Part shown: positions 35,759 through 46,811 of the stretch, one piece after another
How the letters are laid out: every line of letters starts with the position of its first letter
How positions within the stretch are numbered: position 1 is the stretch's first letter
Source: Morella rubra
Lineage: Eukaryota; Streptophyta; Magnoliopsida; Fagales; Myricaceae
NCBI GenBank assembly: GCA_003952965.2
Contig: CM025855.1
Span: forward strand, 11,172,451 to 11,236,450
DNA length: 64,000 bases
Direction of reading: 5' to 3'
Notes under the pieces: model-generated
Database searches by the model: none
The model's input: the letters and a program-made list of their open reading frames with translations, nothing else
Told to the model about the DNA's origin: nothing
Position numbers and translations under genes: made by a program

Positions 35759-38700
35759 CTATGGCAGAAAAGGTAAATGTACTATTTCTTGCTCGCACCG
35801 GGTGCAGAGAAATATATGGGGAGTTTCTTCAGTATTTGGAATCCTAACACAGCGCGTGTGCTGCCAAACTTCACAAATATCACATGAAACCATCCGTTCG
35901 CCATCGTCCTCTTTGGCTCCGCAAGGACAATCCACAACTTCGTTATTCCGACCAGATTCGTGTATTTGCTCAGTGATAATTCCCTGCTCTTTGGTCCTCC
36001 CTTCGAACACAAGTTTACGGCCAACTTCAACCAGCCCAAAGACCAAATCTGTCCCCTGGGCATTCAAGTTCAAGGCTGATTCCACAACAAAGCTTCTCAA
36101 TCCCATATAGATTTCCCGGAAGCTCCTTTGTACTTCTACCTGAAGGTCATCAATGGTAGCATTGTTCTTCAGTGTGACACACTCATATGGTGGCATTGCC
36201 TTTTCGCCTTCATCAGCCTCTAATTCATTGTTTCTTAACAAAACTGTGCAGTAAATATTTAATTTCCCTTCAAACCCTAATTCAACTTTCAAAGGCAGGT
36301 CTCCGAAATATTCTTTAATGAGGTATTTGGAGTCAAGAATTATCCCGGCAGCCACTGAAACGGCTGAAAAAATTCCTGTGCCCTGCGCCGGCTTTTGATC
36401 TTTGAGAATGTACTTGTACAAATAGACTATGTCCTTCATTAACTGAACCCTAGTGATCTTGTATCTGGCCATAACTCTGGGATTGGTGATGGCCAAACCT
36501 TCTTGATTGGGTAACACATTGGAGATGTCTTCTAAGCAATATTCAAGAACTTTTGTCACTGGATTTAAGCTCCGACGAACCAAGTAGTTTCCAACAATAT
36601 GGTTTCCCAATGATTTCAGCACAAAATCTAGCAACCCAGTGTCACCAATGTAGGAACGGGCAGCATCCCTAACTTCTTGCCTTGAAACCCACCTAAACTC
36701 TGCCCTCTTCAAAGCTTCAACTATCACCCGAGTAGCCATTTCAACCCTCTTAGGTGACCATCTACAGGTGGTTTCCACCAAGATTCCCGGGTTATACGAA
36801 TCAATGCAATTTTCTTTAGGAAGACGGGACTTGAGCTCTAACATGAAATGAAATAGGTCGCCGAGGGAGATTAAGGAATGGTCTGATAGTGCTTGGTACC
36901 TTGAAAGGATAACGCCAACGTCATGGTTGGAAGTGCCAAGTTCGTGGATTAACAGGCGCAAGGGCATGCCCTGGATTGCTTCTATAGCTTTTTGATACAT
37001 CGGTTGAGTAACGCAAAAGGTTCCCCGCCCGAACTTGTAACCCCAACGACCGAACCAGGGCTCGCCGTATGCTAGTCCATGTAATAGCCTTAATTCCATG
37101 CCTCTCTTCTGGGAAATGTCCTTCAGACTCACTTTCCTACCAAATAAGGGAACAAATTCAACTTCAGTCCTTTCGCTAATCCTAGAGCCAGACCAAGACC
37201 AAAAGCAAGAGAGGAAAAGTGTTGGGCCAAACAAATAGGAAATTAGCTTTTTGTGGGCTTTTGCAATTGCCTATACTACTTGAGCTAAACCTTAGTCCGG
37301 CCCAGACTTACTGGATTGTCAAGATTTTAATCAGAAAATGAAATTTCATTTCTTATTTCTCATTTTTCTTTGGTTTTTGGTTTTTGGTTTTCCTTTTTGT
37401 TTTCACATCTGGCAAAAATCACCCAAATCCCTGGCTTTTTTTTTTTTTGTTTTTTATATTAGTAGCATTGAAAATAACATTTGGATACTTTTGCCTTTTT
37501 CTTTTCCCTAGGCCATTTACCATGGCCCACCATGGAAGGCAGTGGGCTAGGCCGTCCAAGATCTCATCTTAATGATGAGAAGCCGGAGGGAAAAATTGAA
37601 TCACTGGGCCTTGACATGGCCGAAATCATCTTGATATATATATAACCTTTGGTTTGGACAGAAGAAAGAAAATATGAGAGAAAATAGAAGAAAAGGGGGG
37701 AGGAGATGAGAAAGAAAGGATTTAGATACTACTATTTTTTTAGAACTAAAAACTTCTTTCCTTCAAACTATCGCCCATTTGAAATGTCTTCTACACTGTA
37801 AAGTTGTTGCTTAGCCGCACAATTCGAGACACAAAAGGCAATGTCTATCATCCAATGTGCCTTAATTGGAAAATAAATTAAAAGAACCATAAATATAGGT
37901 TTGTGTTACTACATAATAGGCATACAATATTAAAATATATATGGTATATAATGCATAACAATGTTTGACATGATGTGAGATGTATTGAAGAAAAATATAT
38001 GGGAATTTTTTTTTTTACCAATGTTTATTGGTTTATGTGGGTCTACGTTCATGGTGATCATAGCCAGAATAGCGTACGTAAGTGCATAATAGAGTGGGTA
38101 GGTGAAATATTGTGTAGTATATAGAATATAACAATCCCCAAAAGAAATGCGAGACAAGTTTTTATCTTGTCCAAAGATCATGATAGGAGTTTTTTTTTTT
38201 TTTTTTTTCTCGGCGATCATGATAGGAGTTGTTATTTGTAATGGTACCAAATTTTGAGATTTGAGCTCCCTTTACTTGGAACTCATAATTTTTATTTTGT
38301 AGGATTTAGATTCAGAGGTAAACATAAGGTCTTAATAAATCCGACCAAGACCAAGAGGTATATGATCTCATGGGTTGATCGGAAATATTTCCCTAAATTG
38401 AAAGGCCCACAGTTCGTCCAGGCACAATTCAAACACCAAAAGATGGAGAAGGAGACTAACCTTGCTCGCAATCCAGTGCATAAACGATCCCAGAATGCCA
38501 TGATAAGGTGTCCAGCCAAGTCGGAATCCATTTCAACTCCATTAACAGACAGCAAATGCCCGAACCCGTTAGAGTGAAAGACACCATGCATGATATGGCC
38601 CTGTAGTTCCAACATGTTTGACTTACCGTTTGCACAACCAGCCCTGACGTTGTTAGAGTCGCCTTCGCATGAGTTTATGTATGCAGCCGCCGTGTCCTTG

Positions 38701-39182
38701 GAAGACAATAAAAAGTGATACTTCTTATTGCAAATCAAATGGTGCCCCCAGCCTGAGCTATGATAAACCCAAACAGTACCACGAGATTAATCAGATGGCA
38801 AAGAAAATATCCTGCGCTTCTAGATATATATAAACACATTTCAGTGCCGCAAAGAGAGAAACGACATCGACTCAAAAACTTTACCTACATATTGGCAGTG
38901 CTTGCAGTACTGACGATTGAGAGATGTTTCGACTGCTTCTTCCACGACAAACAGAAGGATTTGAGTCTGGCGATGGACTTCGAGCTGAAAAGACCAGCTT
39001 GGCATTTCCGTGGCCGAGTTACTCTCCACATGCCCGAATTCAAGGAGGGCTTTCACGTTCTCCCGGAATGATCCTACGAACTCAACTGGGTAACCAGGCT
39101 TGCCGAAGCTCTTGAATCTAAAAGCTCTTTCCCCTGATCTCTTCCTTTTCTTGCTGCCAATTATGACGTCCAGATGCGACAT
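35759..39182 (-). CDS. MMD1-like: PHD-finger protein, MALE MEIOCYTE DEATH 1/DUET-like
   Basis: Exons on the minus strand are 39182-38885, 38752-38461 and 37136-35759, with GT-AG introns of 132 and 1,324 bases, giving 655 aa (Arabidopsis MMD1 is about 700). Junctions restore family sequence: CQYVG/WGHHLICNKKYHF across intron 1 and GLRAR/KVSLKDISQK across intron 2. The middle holds the conserved HGVFHSNGFGHLL and RLLHGLAYGEPWFGRWGYKF blocks. The C-terminus is a complete C4HC3 PHD finger: C600, C602, C615, C618, H623, C626, C641, C644. In Arabidopsis MMD1/DUET is a nuclear chromatin reader needed in male meiocytes, whose PHD binds methylated H3K4. No stop or frameshift breaks the frame, so it is probably functional. 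The start is at MSHLDVIIG; an in-frame Met 12 codons upstream (39218) is possible. Paralogues near MS1 or At1g33420 are less similar. Confidence 0.88.
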
Positions 39183-40729
39183 GATCTTGATGCCACCAAA
39201 GGGTAGAGCACGAAGCAATTAAGGTAAAGTTCAAGAAGAGTACTTGAAGGATGTTAAGGAACTAAAAACAGCCTTTACATATACTAGTACTGCATGGTCA
39301 CACGCATGGTGCTTCGGAAATAAAATTGGAAGTGACCTAAAAGAGGCCCCCCATCAGCTTATGGGGCTCGTGTGCATGATATGTTTCAAAAATAGACTCT
39401 TGCAAATCTATCGCGGGAACGTATGCCATGACTGGCATCTTGGAGTAAATTAGAGGTACCATGCGTAAGATGATGCAACTATACCAACGTTAATAGAATG
39501 CCTGTTTGCTCCGGCAATTTCTCTGGTCAGCTGGAATATGTTGATTCTGTCCTAAGGGGGGCGGGGACATATATAGTGCATAAACGCAACATCTCTTGGC
39601 CAACTACCTTTGCGATCACTTCGAGTTTCTTCCTGGGAACATTTTCTTCTACCATTGGCAGCTTGGAGCAGTACTCTAAGAACCAAAAATTGCTTCCAAA
39701 CTTGAATGACCAATGTGTTAATATTGGGTCACACTCACTGTACAGTCTAAACTATTAAGTTTTATCACATTGATGCCAAACTCTCAAATTTTTTAATGCA
39801 GACCATTGATTAGTTTTGAAATTGGCGGAAGTTAGTAGATTTCATGACACGATTCGATTAATTATTGAATCTCAGCAAAGGGTGCACATTGACAAATTTT
39901 GATAAATCATCGACTCAATATACTACTGACTAGCTAATCACAATTACAGATTTTGGAGTTGTGAATTTAGTACGTTTAATGTTGAATTTTTAGAATTATT
40001 TTCAATTGGATTACTTGACATCCTTGATGCTAAATCTCATTTGAATTTATTTTATACTTAAACATCATAGAATCCATCCTATTTAGTATGTTTTTTATTT
40101 TCTGATTTTCCTGATCGTTGTTTAATTTTCTACTACATCTTTTTAGTTTGTCGACTTATTTTAATTTATTTTCTTGGACACTATGTCCAATTTATTATAA
40201 AGTTTGTCATCACATTACCACAAATATACTAATATATATAGTATGCATAGGAAAATCAAATAATTTATAGTATTATTGGTCGCAGCTCTACTTCCAAAAA
40301 TTAATCTGAACAGAATTATTAGTACTATATGCATGTTAAATATCTCAATTATTGACATATATGTGAAACCTAATAATAGTAATACTAAAAATAGTGTATA
40401 TAATCTGTTGGTGGTTATTTAGTTGTTTCCGTACTTGTCCTTGATTAGGAGGACAAAAATGCAATGTTGCTGCTTTAATAATAGGAAAAGGCCTGTTTAT
40501 GTTCTAACTTAACGATAAACTACCAGTTTAGGGAATAAAACCACAAAGTTTTTTTCTAATAAAAAAATGAAAAGAAAAAAGTGAGAGAAAAAAAATCCAA
40601 AAAAAGTCTTTTTAAATAGAGGAAGGAAAGAAAAAGAGAGTAGGGAGTGGTGCCCCAAAATGAACAAAAAGAAGATAAGAATTAAGCTTTTGTTGTCACA
40701 TGGCGTCTAGTCCTTAGCCACTTCAACAT
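39183..40729. other. Divergent intergenic region between MMD1-like and BPC genes
   Basis: About 1.5 kb separates the MMD1-like start from the BPC leader, so both promoters must lie here. The MMD1-proximal part (39183-39760) has short open frames with no recognisable product. From about 39760 the sequence is AT-rich. No TATA box or motif could be assigned with confidence. Confidence 0.45.
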
Positions 40730-41704
40730 TAGATATGTGAGAGAGAGAGAGATCGACCACTTTTGATTTGATTTTTCAAATATTTTATCGGGACAAAACT
40801 ATATGCTGATAGATGCAAATTTTTAACTCTCTCTCTCTCTTTCTCTCTCTCATTCGCAGGGCTTTCTCTCTCTCTCGCTATCTCTTTCTCTTTCTCTTTC
40901 TCTTTCTCTCTCTCCATTTCTCTCTCCTCTCTCCTCTCTCTCCAGAAGGGGCAAAACCCTAAAGAGCCGTTTACACCCACCCAAGTAAGTTTTCTCTCTC
41001 CTCTCTCATCTCTCTGTCTGTCTCTCTCCAAGTTTTGAATATATGGGTCCTTGTACTACTAAACCTGTCATTTGCATCCTTATTTTTTTTCCTTCTTTTA
41101 TATATGCTTGTAGGTGGATGTGAGTGTTTGATTCTACTTCGTATTGTTCAGATCTAGAACTTTGCGGTCTCAGATTTGATTTCCTTGTTTTTGTTCGTAT
41201 ATTCATAAATTGGGTATTTAGAAATCTACTTCAATATTTCTGTATGTGCCGAGTTTGGATGCGGGGAAAATCTGGGAATGGAAAGAATTTGAATATTGAA
41301 GTTTCCGTTTTTTGGCGATGGGATCGAAGGATTTCCATTTTGGGATGGAAAGAGGAAGCCGGATCTCAGCTTTGGCCGATTTTAGGATTTGGCTCGGTTC
41401 ATATGAGATCTTCCTGTTTTATGGATATAGAGGAAGCAGAAGAAAGAAACAATGCAAACATTTCTTCTTATTCCTGATGATCCATCAGATTTCTCCTATT
41501 AGATCCCATGAGGTGTTTATATCTATTTTTCTTTTCTTAGGGTTTTTTTTTTTTTGTATTCATTTTATGGTCTTCATGAGGTTCGAAGGTGGCTGTGATT
41601 TCAGTGTTGTCAATTTCAGTGCAAAGTCAATGGATAAAGCTGAAATGTAGCAAAGTTTGAATCTTGGTTGCTGGCTTGCTGTTTTTCCTACTTGTGTAGT
41701 TGTC
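40730..41704 (+). promoter_or_regulatory. GA/CT-rich promoter-leader and 5'UTR intron of the BPC gene
   Basis: From 40739 there are GA and CT runs: gagagagagagag at 40740, and long CT tracts at about 40829-40945 and 40993-41030. The likely leader exon ends at 40984 (ccaa, then gtaagt). The intron would run to 41699 (ttttcctacttgtgtag) and the next exon starts five bases before the ATG. A leader intron just ahead of the start codon is plausible but needs transcript evidence. BPC proteins bind such GA repeats, so self-regulation is possible. Confidence 0.6.
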
Positions 41705-42547
41705 ATGGATGATGACGCATTGAACATGCGCAATTGGGGTTACTATGAGCCGACCTTCAAAGGGCATCTTGGTCTGCAGCTCATGTCTACCATGGCTGAT
41801 CGTGACACTAAACATTATCTTCCGGGTCGAGATCCTAGTAGCATAATGATTAACCCAGCAAACGGAACCTATCATCCAAGGGATTGTGTTGTTTCGGAAG
41901 CACCTGTCCCCATGAATTATGTGAGGGACAGCTGGGGAAACCCGAGAGATAAGTTCCTTAATATGTTGCCCCCTAACCAAAATTATGGTGTTCTCCCAGA
42001 AACTTCTGGAGCTCACTCCTTACAGGTTTTACAACCACCCGACATGTCTAGGGATGAGAGGGTGGGTAGAATTGAGGAACCTCCCGTTAAAAATGAGGGT
42101 GGCCAGATGAAGAAAAGGCAGAGCGGGGGTGCCCCTAAAGCGCCAAAAGCTAAAAAGCCTAGGAAGCCAAGGGATAATAGCATTTCTTCAGTTCAACGTG
42201 TGAAGCCAGTGAAGAAGAATATGGATGTTGTCATAAATGGGATTGACATGGACATATCAGGCATTCCTATTCCGGTTTGTTCGTGTACTGGAACTCCTCA
42301 ACAGTGTTATCGATGGGGTTGCGGTGGTTGGCAGTCAGCCTGTTGTACCACAAACGTGTCAATGTATCCTTTGCCAATGAGTACCAAAAGGCGTGGTGCA
42401 AGGATTGCTGGACGGAAAATGAGCCAGGGTGCATTTAAGAAGGTATTGGAGAAGCTTGCAGCTGAAGGCTATAATTTTGCTAACTCAATTGATCTGAGGA
42501 CTCACTGGGCAAGGCATGGTACCAACAAGTTTGTCACTATCAGGTAG
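41705..42547 (+). CDS. BPC1/2-like: BASIC PENTACYSTEINE class I GAGA-binding factor
   Basis: A 280-aa plant-specific transcription factor, predicted nuclear, that binds GA-rich repeats and helps recruit Polycomb complexes to homeotic and other developmental genes. The class I start MDDDALNMRNWGYYEP is present. The middle has a Lys/Pro/Ala-rich basic stretch (KKRQ, KAPKAKKPRKPRD) that would serve as nuclear signal. The C-terminal DNA-binding domain starts near residue 185, with conserved cysteines at 192, 194, 201, 206 and 213-214 within CSCTGTPQQCYRWGCGGWQ, then RRGARIAGRKMSQGAFKK and the terminal WARHGTNKFVTIR. The ATG at 41705 was chosen over one 16 codons upstream because that extension lies in the likely intron. 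The coding part is one exon, as usual in the family. Confidence 0.95.
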   Translation: MDDDALNMRNWGYYEPTFKGHLGLQLMSTMADRDTKHYLPGRDPSSIMINPANGTYHPRDCVVSEAPVPMNYVRDSWGNPRDKFLNMLPPNQNYGVLPETSGAHSLQVLQPPDMSRDERVGRIEEPPVKNEGGQMKKRQSGGAPKAPKAKKPRKPRDNSISSVQRVKPVKKNMDVVINGIDMDISGIPIPVCSCTGTPQQCYRWGCGGWQSACCTTNVSMYPLPMSTKRRGARIAGRKMSQGAFKKVLEKLAAEGYNFANSIDLRTHWARHGTNKFVTIR

Positions 42548-42798
42548 AATTACATGGTTGGTACTGTTGGTGGAATGCAAATTGCTTCTGGTCTGTTTCA
42601 TCTGTATATATATCTCATGGCCTTTTGCAGAGATCTGCCAGTTACTTTGTAGTCCATGAAATTTCTGCCATGACACTTTGGTCTCAAAAAATTTGGACAC
42701 CTGGGTTATGTTGTTTTTTTTCTTTTCTTTTTGACTTGATCTGTTTCGGCTTATGTTATAAAGACAACCAGTAACTTCTGGCCACCAGGATTTGTGAA
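42548..42798 (+). other. Probable 3'UTR of the BPC gene
   Basis: Non-coding sequence directly after the stop. It is T-rich and has no recognised element. The polyadenylation site was not identified. Confidence 0.5.
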
Positions 42799-43210
42799 GA
42801 GTTGTCATTTGTTGGACCGTTATTTTTATATCCTATCCTTTCAGCTTTCAAGTATTTTTTGTCCAACATTAGCTGTTAAATGCTTTTTTCTAGAGTTGTC
42901 TAAATATTGACATACTATGGTGCTTGCTTCCTCAGAGTACAATTGTTCTTATCAATGTTGCATTTCACCTAGGCACGTTATTGTGAAGTTAGTTGACATT
43001 TGTTGGGTGTTATTCATTTGATCCTTTCAGCTAAGTAATTTTTTGTCCAACATTAGCTGTTAAATGCTTTTTTCATATTGAGTTGTCCTAAATGGACATT
43101 ACTAGTGGTGCTTGCTTCCTGACTCTTTGATATCCAATTGATTACTTCTAAACGGATATGGGGGGGTTCAATGTTGCATTTCAGTTGGTGCCATATTGCA
43201 TAAGCACGAT
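42799..43210. repeat. Diverged direct duplication downstream of BPC
   Basis: Two copies of about 190-220 bases in tandem (about 42799-42990 and 42991-43210). Both contain 'ttttttgtccaacattagct', 'gttaaatgctttttt', 'gagttgtc' and 'gtgcttgcttcct', then 'caatgttgcatttca'. Copies differ by small gaps and substitutions and the second has an insertion near 43120-43160, so the duplication is old. No coding content. Confidence 0.78.
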
Positions 43211-43284
43211 TGCTAATTGTGATAATGTTTCAGGGGCGAGGGGGGTCTTTAAAATTTCTCTATTAAGATAAAACACTGGGTTCA

Positions 43285-43480
43285 AAGTTTTTTTTTACTG
43301 TCTGATGATCATAAACAGAGTGAAAATTCCTAAATCCCCTCCCGTGATATTCCTCATCCAAGCACAGTGATCTGGTGTTCTAAAATCCCGGCTATGTAAC
43401 GACCATTAGAAGTAGTTCGAACCTCTGACACAAGTATTTTCTGTCCATTTGCTCTAACCAGCCAAGCTACCTAAACCAAT
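43285..43480 (-). mobile_element. tRNA-derived SINE
   Basis: On the minus strand a box A-like agcttggctggttagagc (about 43459-43476) is followed at the usual spacing by a box B-like gaggttcgaacta (about 43412-43425). The unit ends in a poly-A, seen as t9 at about 43285-43294 on the plus strand. The length of roughly 190 bases fits plant SINEs. Short flanking similarity (acttt) is too weak to prove a duplication. Confidence 0.6.
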
Positions 43481-43984
43481 TTGCTAAAGTATGTTTTCAT
43501 CATTGAATAGTGCCCTACCTTTAACCTTACCACTTTACTGGTAAGGGAAAATCCTTTTAAGAAGACAAATGTAATACAAATATCTTTGTTTACTTAGGAA
43601 ACAGATTATATGTTTGTCCAATCTCTAGTGGTGGTGGAACCAAAAGATGTATGTTGTCCTACCCAGCCTTTTTTTTTTTACCAACTGGCTGCATTTTTTA
43701 GCTGGTATCCTGAGATTGAATTGATGAAATTCCTCCCGTGAACACACGAAATAATTTCACTTTGATGCTACTACCACTGGTATGGTGTCAGACATGGAAG
43801 CTTCTGACAGGCCGTGTCACATATGAGCTTTTTGTACTTCTCCTATGTGATATATCTTGGTTCAGTTCTTGGAATTATTTGAATGGAGACCTACAATGTT
43901 TGTGGTGAAAGATCTGATATAATCCTCAGTGACATTATGACGTGATGGAGTAAAATCTGTAATTGCGTGTGCATAAAAGTAACT

Positions 43985-44090
43985 ATACTGGGATATGCTA
44001 ATGAGTGGCATCTCTCATTGATGAGTAGGATATGCTAATGAGTAACCATACTGGGATATGCTAATGAGTGGCATCTCTCATTGATGACTT
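43985..44090. repeat. 63-bp tandem repeat
   Basis: The block atactgggatatgctaatga, with gtggcatctctcattgatga following, occurs twice with a 63-base offset. A partial third aggatatgctaatgagta lies between. It is non-coding. Confidence 0.85.
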
Positions 44091-45448
44091 GGAGCCTGGA
44101 TGTAAGATGAATGAATCACAGGAAGAATTTCCAATGTAGTACCGTATCTGTTTCGTCTTCTTTTGCAAAATAAAACAACTATCCGTGTGACTTCTGTAGA
44201 AAGAAACAAAGAAGAAATCGATGCAACCACTTACATCTTGCTCCTTCAACGCCACATGTTCTGTTTCTAGTCTTTAAACCTGATTATGATTTTTTTAAAT
44301 GATCCTTCTATTATTTGTGATTGTGATTATTGTCTTTAGTTGTCTGAAATTCGTCATATTCAACATAGATTATGATGTTGCTTACGGATAGCTAAGAATG
44401 ATGCTCGACATAAATTGTGTCAATTCTTGCCTTCAAACTAAACCTGGCATAACCTGGTTCAGGTAATGCTTTGTTAAGAATGTTTTTTGCAGTCAATTGC
44501 TATGAACGGTAATCATGGATTTGAAATAATTATGCAGTGTTTTGCGATTGTATGGCATGATATTTGACCATGATATAGGTAAAACTCCATTAGCTGAAAA
44601 GGCATAGCATTTAGAAGTTGTAATCCTCTACTTGTGAATTTGTTCCATGCCTGGTTGGCAGCTGAATGTTTGGTGCTCTAACATGTAACCCAAACTGTGC
44701 TCAATTTTGACCTTGAAGCATATCTTATTTCAACATTTGAGAACTCGGACAGTAAAATATGGTAGTTGTTCTCCATCAGAAGTAGAGAGAAAGAAAGCAT
44801 TACAGGTTCTCGGTAAAGATATACCATATCAGATGTTTTGATGAGTGGTAGGCTCTTCTTCGTAGCTTTTTCCCGTTTTCCAGTCTAGCAGCTCATTCCT
44901 TCCAGTTGGTCGCTGGCGGGGTTTGAACCAAGTTACTATCTTTGACTCCATTAGTTGTCTAAATATGGTCTTCGTTACGTAACCAAGACTTTTGTCCTGA
45001 TCGAGAGAGTAGATGTTCCGTCTTTATATATTGTTGGGATCACCTCCACAAGTTTCCTTGACCAGCTTCAAGTTCTTTAACCTCCTAACCGGATTAGTCT
45101 CCGCAACTAACTGATTGAAGGAAAAGGAAACTTATGGCCGGTACCTAACAAGCCAAGCTAGGAGGGATTCCCCCTCCAGGGGTGCTCCTTACCCCAATCC
45201 TGCTGGAAAAAGCCCGCTTGCCCCTAGCATGGCAGCTTGCGTCGGGAGTCGCCAGATTGGGGAGGCCGGGGCTCTCCCTCCACCCTAAAGCCCAGCGTAG
45301 TGTCCTACCATAAGTTTTTGTGACGAGGTTTATCTGCTCTATATTTGATAATTGTGCAAAATTCTTTTGATAAACTCAATATAAAAAGAGTTCTTGATGA
45401 GTATGGTCAGTGAACGACGATGTGTTCGAAGTAGATACATAAATATTA
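44091..45448. other. Intergenic, with a possible SINE and a GC-rich repeat-like block
   Basis: A box B-like acttggttcaaaccccg is read on the minus strand near 44915-44931, so a second SINE may be present, though no good box A was fixed. From about 45140 to 45300 there is a GC-rich, rather palindromic block (for example ccccctccaggggtgctcc) that stands out from the AT-rich surroundings and may be a repeat fragment. No gene. Confidence 0.35.
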
Positions 45449-45764
45449 GGAGAAAAGTTACTTTGAATCCTCAAACTACTAAAGCGATCTTAAACATAGG
45501 TTTTAAATACCACTTTTGATACATTTAGTTTAAGAACTACTAGATTCAATCAATTTGAGTCTTGAAAATAATATCAAACCATCGAACTCATGGCATGTGT
45601 GTTATAAATTGGCCACGTGGCACGGTTTTAATGATAAGATTTTATTTCATGGCACAATTTGATTAATTGTGAAAATTAGAGGGCTCAATGTGTAAAAGTT
45701 GATAATTTAGACTCAGTATTTAAAATTGCATTGGTAGTTAGAGGGTTCAAATTGATTTTTCTCC
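45449..45764. mobile_element. MITE, copy 2
   Basis: A 316-base element with inverted ends: left ggagaaaagttactttgaat and, as reverse complement of the right end, ggagaaaaatcaatttgaac. Interior phrases 'ggccacgtggcacggtttt' and 'attagagggctcaatgtgt' align with the copy at 13694-14005. A clean TSD is not seen at this copy. It is non-autonomous with no coding. Confidence 0.75.
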
Positions 45765-46811
45765 TATATTTAGTATGGTAAAGTTCTGATAAAGAATATT
45801 TGAATTAGAGTTAGCTAGTGTGCTGGAACAAAACACGGACACAGGTGGTAAGCAGTATCTTGACATAAATTTAAAACAGAGTAGGTTATAGAAAGCCTTC
45901 TCTAGCTTAACCTTAGATTTAGAGTTGGATTATGTGCTCGATTCCACTCATAACAAAAATAGTCCTAGTTGCTGCATAAAAGGAATCATTGTTATAAGTA
46001 GTGCTCTAGGATCTAGTAACTTCCACTTGAAAGATTAAGTTCAAATTTAGCAGGTTTCTCTTATATTGATTAGGGATTTAGTGTTAATTGATCATGAGAG
46101 CACCTCTCGATGCTTTTATGGACGCGACGAACAATTTGCAAGATAAGATAAGATATAAAAAACAAAAAGTAATGTCTCTTAACCGCCAAGGTTTAGACAT
46201 CGCAATAGAGAGATTTTGTACACAACTCATCAACTATTAAAATGTATGTCTCCGCCACAAAATAATGGAGATTAAATTGTCATTTAACGGAATAAAAAAT
46301 TAAATTTTCATTCAAATTGAAAAAAAAAATAATGAAAACACAAAAAAATATTTGAAATCAATTGTTAGTGCAATCTGATAAAAATAATAGTTTGAGTTAC
46401 AATGTTGTAAAACTCTGAGTGTGGAAAGTATATTTATCCATATATTTTATATTCACAAACATTTTTTTGTCATCTCTTCTTGACAATAAAAAGAACTTAA
46501 TAGAAGAAAATGAAAAAACAAAATTAATAGAGGTCATGAGTCATAGAACACTTTATAATCATGCATTCAAAATGTGATTATCATGTGGAAGAATTCTTTC
46601 CAATAACAATCGGCTCTTCATTTCATTCTCTAATAACCTTTTACAATATGTGTACGTATTATAGTATTGCTCTAACAGTAAGGAATATGGAAAAACTTCA
46701 CTGGGAAAAGTTTGACAAAACTCTCTTTCCACGAAAATGAAAAATTTAGAAGATCTCCACCAAGCGCTTCGAACTTGAAAGGGAAAGCAAATCTCTGAAT
46801 AATTATGACAA
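45765..46811. other. Intergenic, 3' side of the ANTH gene
   Basis: AT-rich with no recognisable gene or element. The part near 46812 presumably includes the 3'UTR of the ANTH gene. Confidence 0.5.

Noticed and set aside
37137..37234. Start of the MMD1-like protein at MFGPTLFLSC (37234)
   Set aside because: This stretch is the end of intron 2: an AG acceptor at 37137-37138 joins in phase to exon 2, which restores the conserved family sequence upstream.
39244..39758. Two short plus-strand frames upstream of the MMD1-like gene
   Set aside because: No recognisable family or domain, and they lie in the likely promoter of the meiotic gene.
45140..45310. GC-rich block as a structured RNA gene
   Set aside because: It has some palindromic stretches but no recognised RNA family, and could equally be a repeat fragment.
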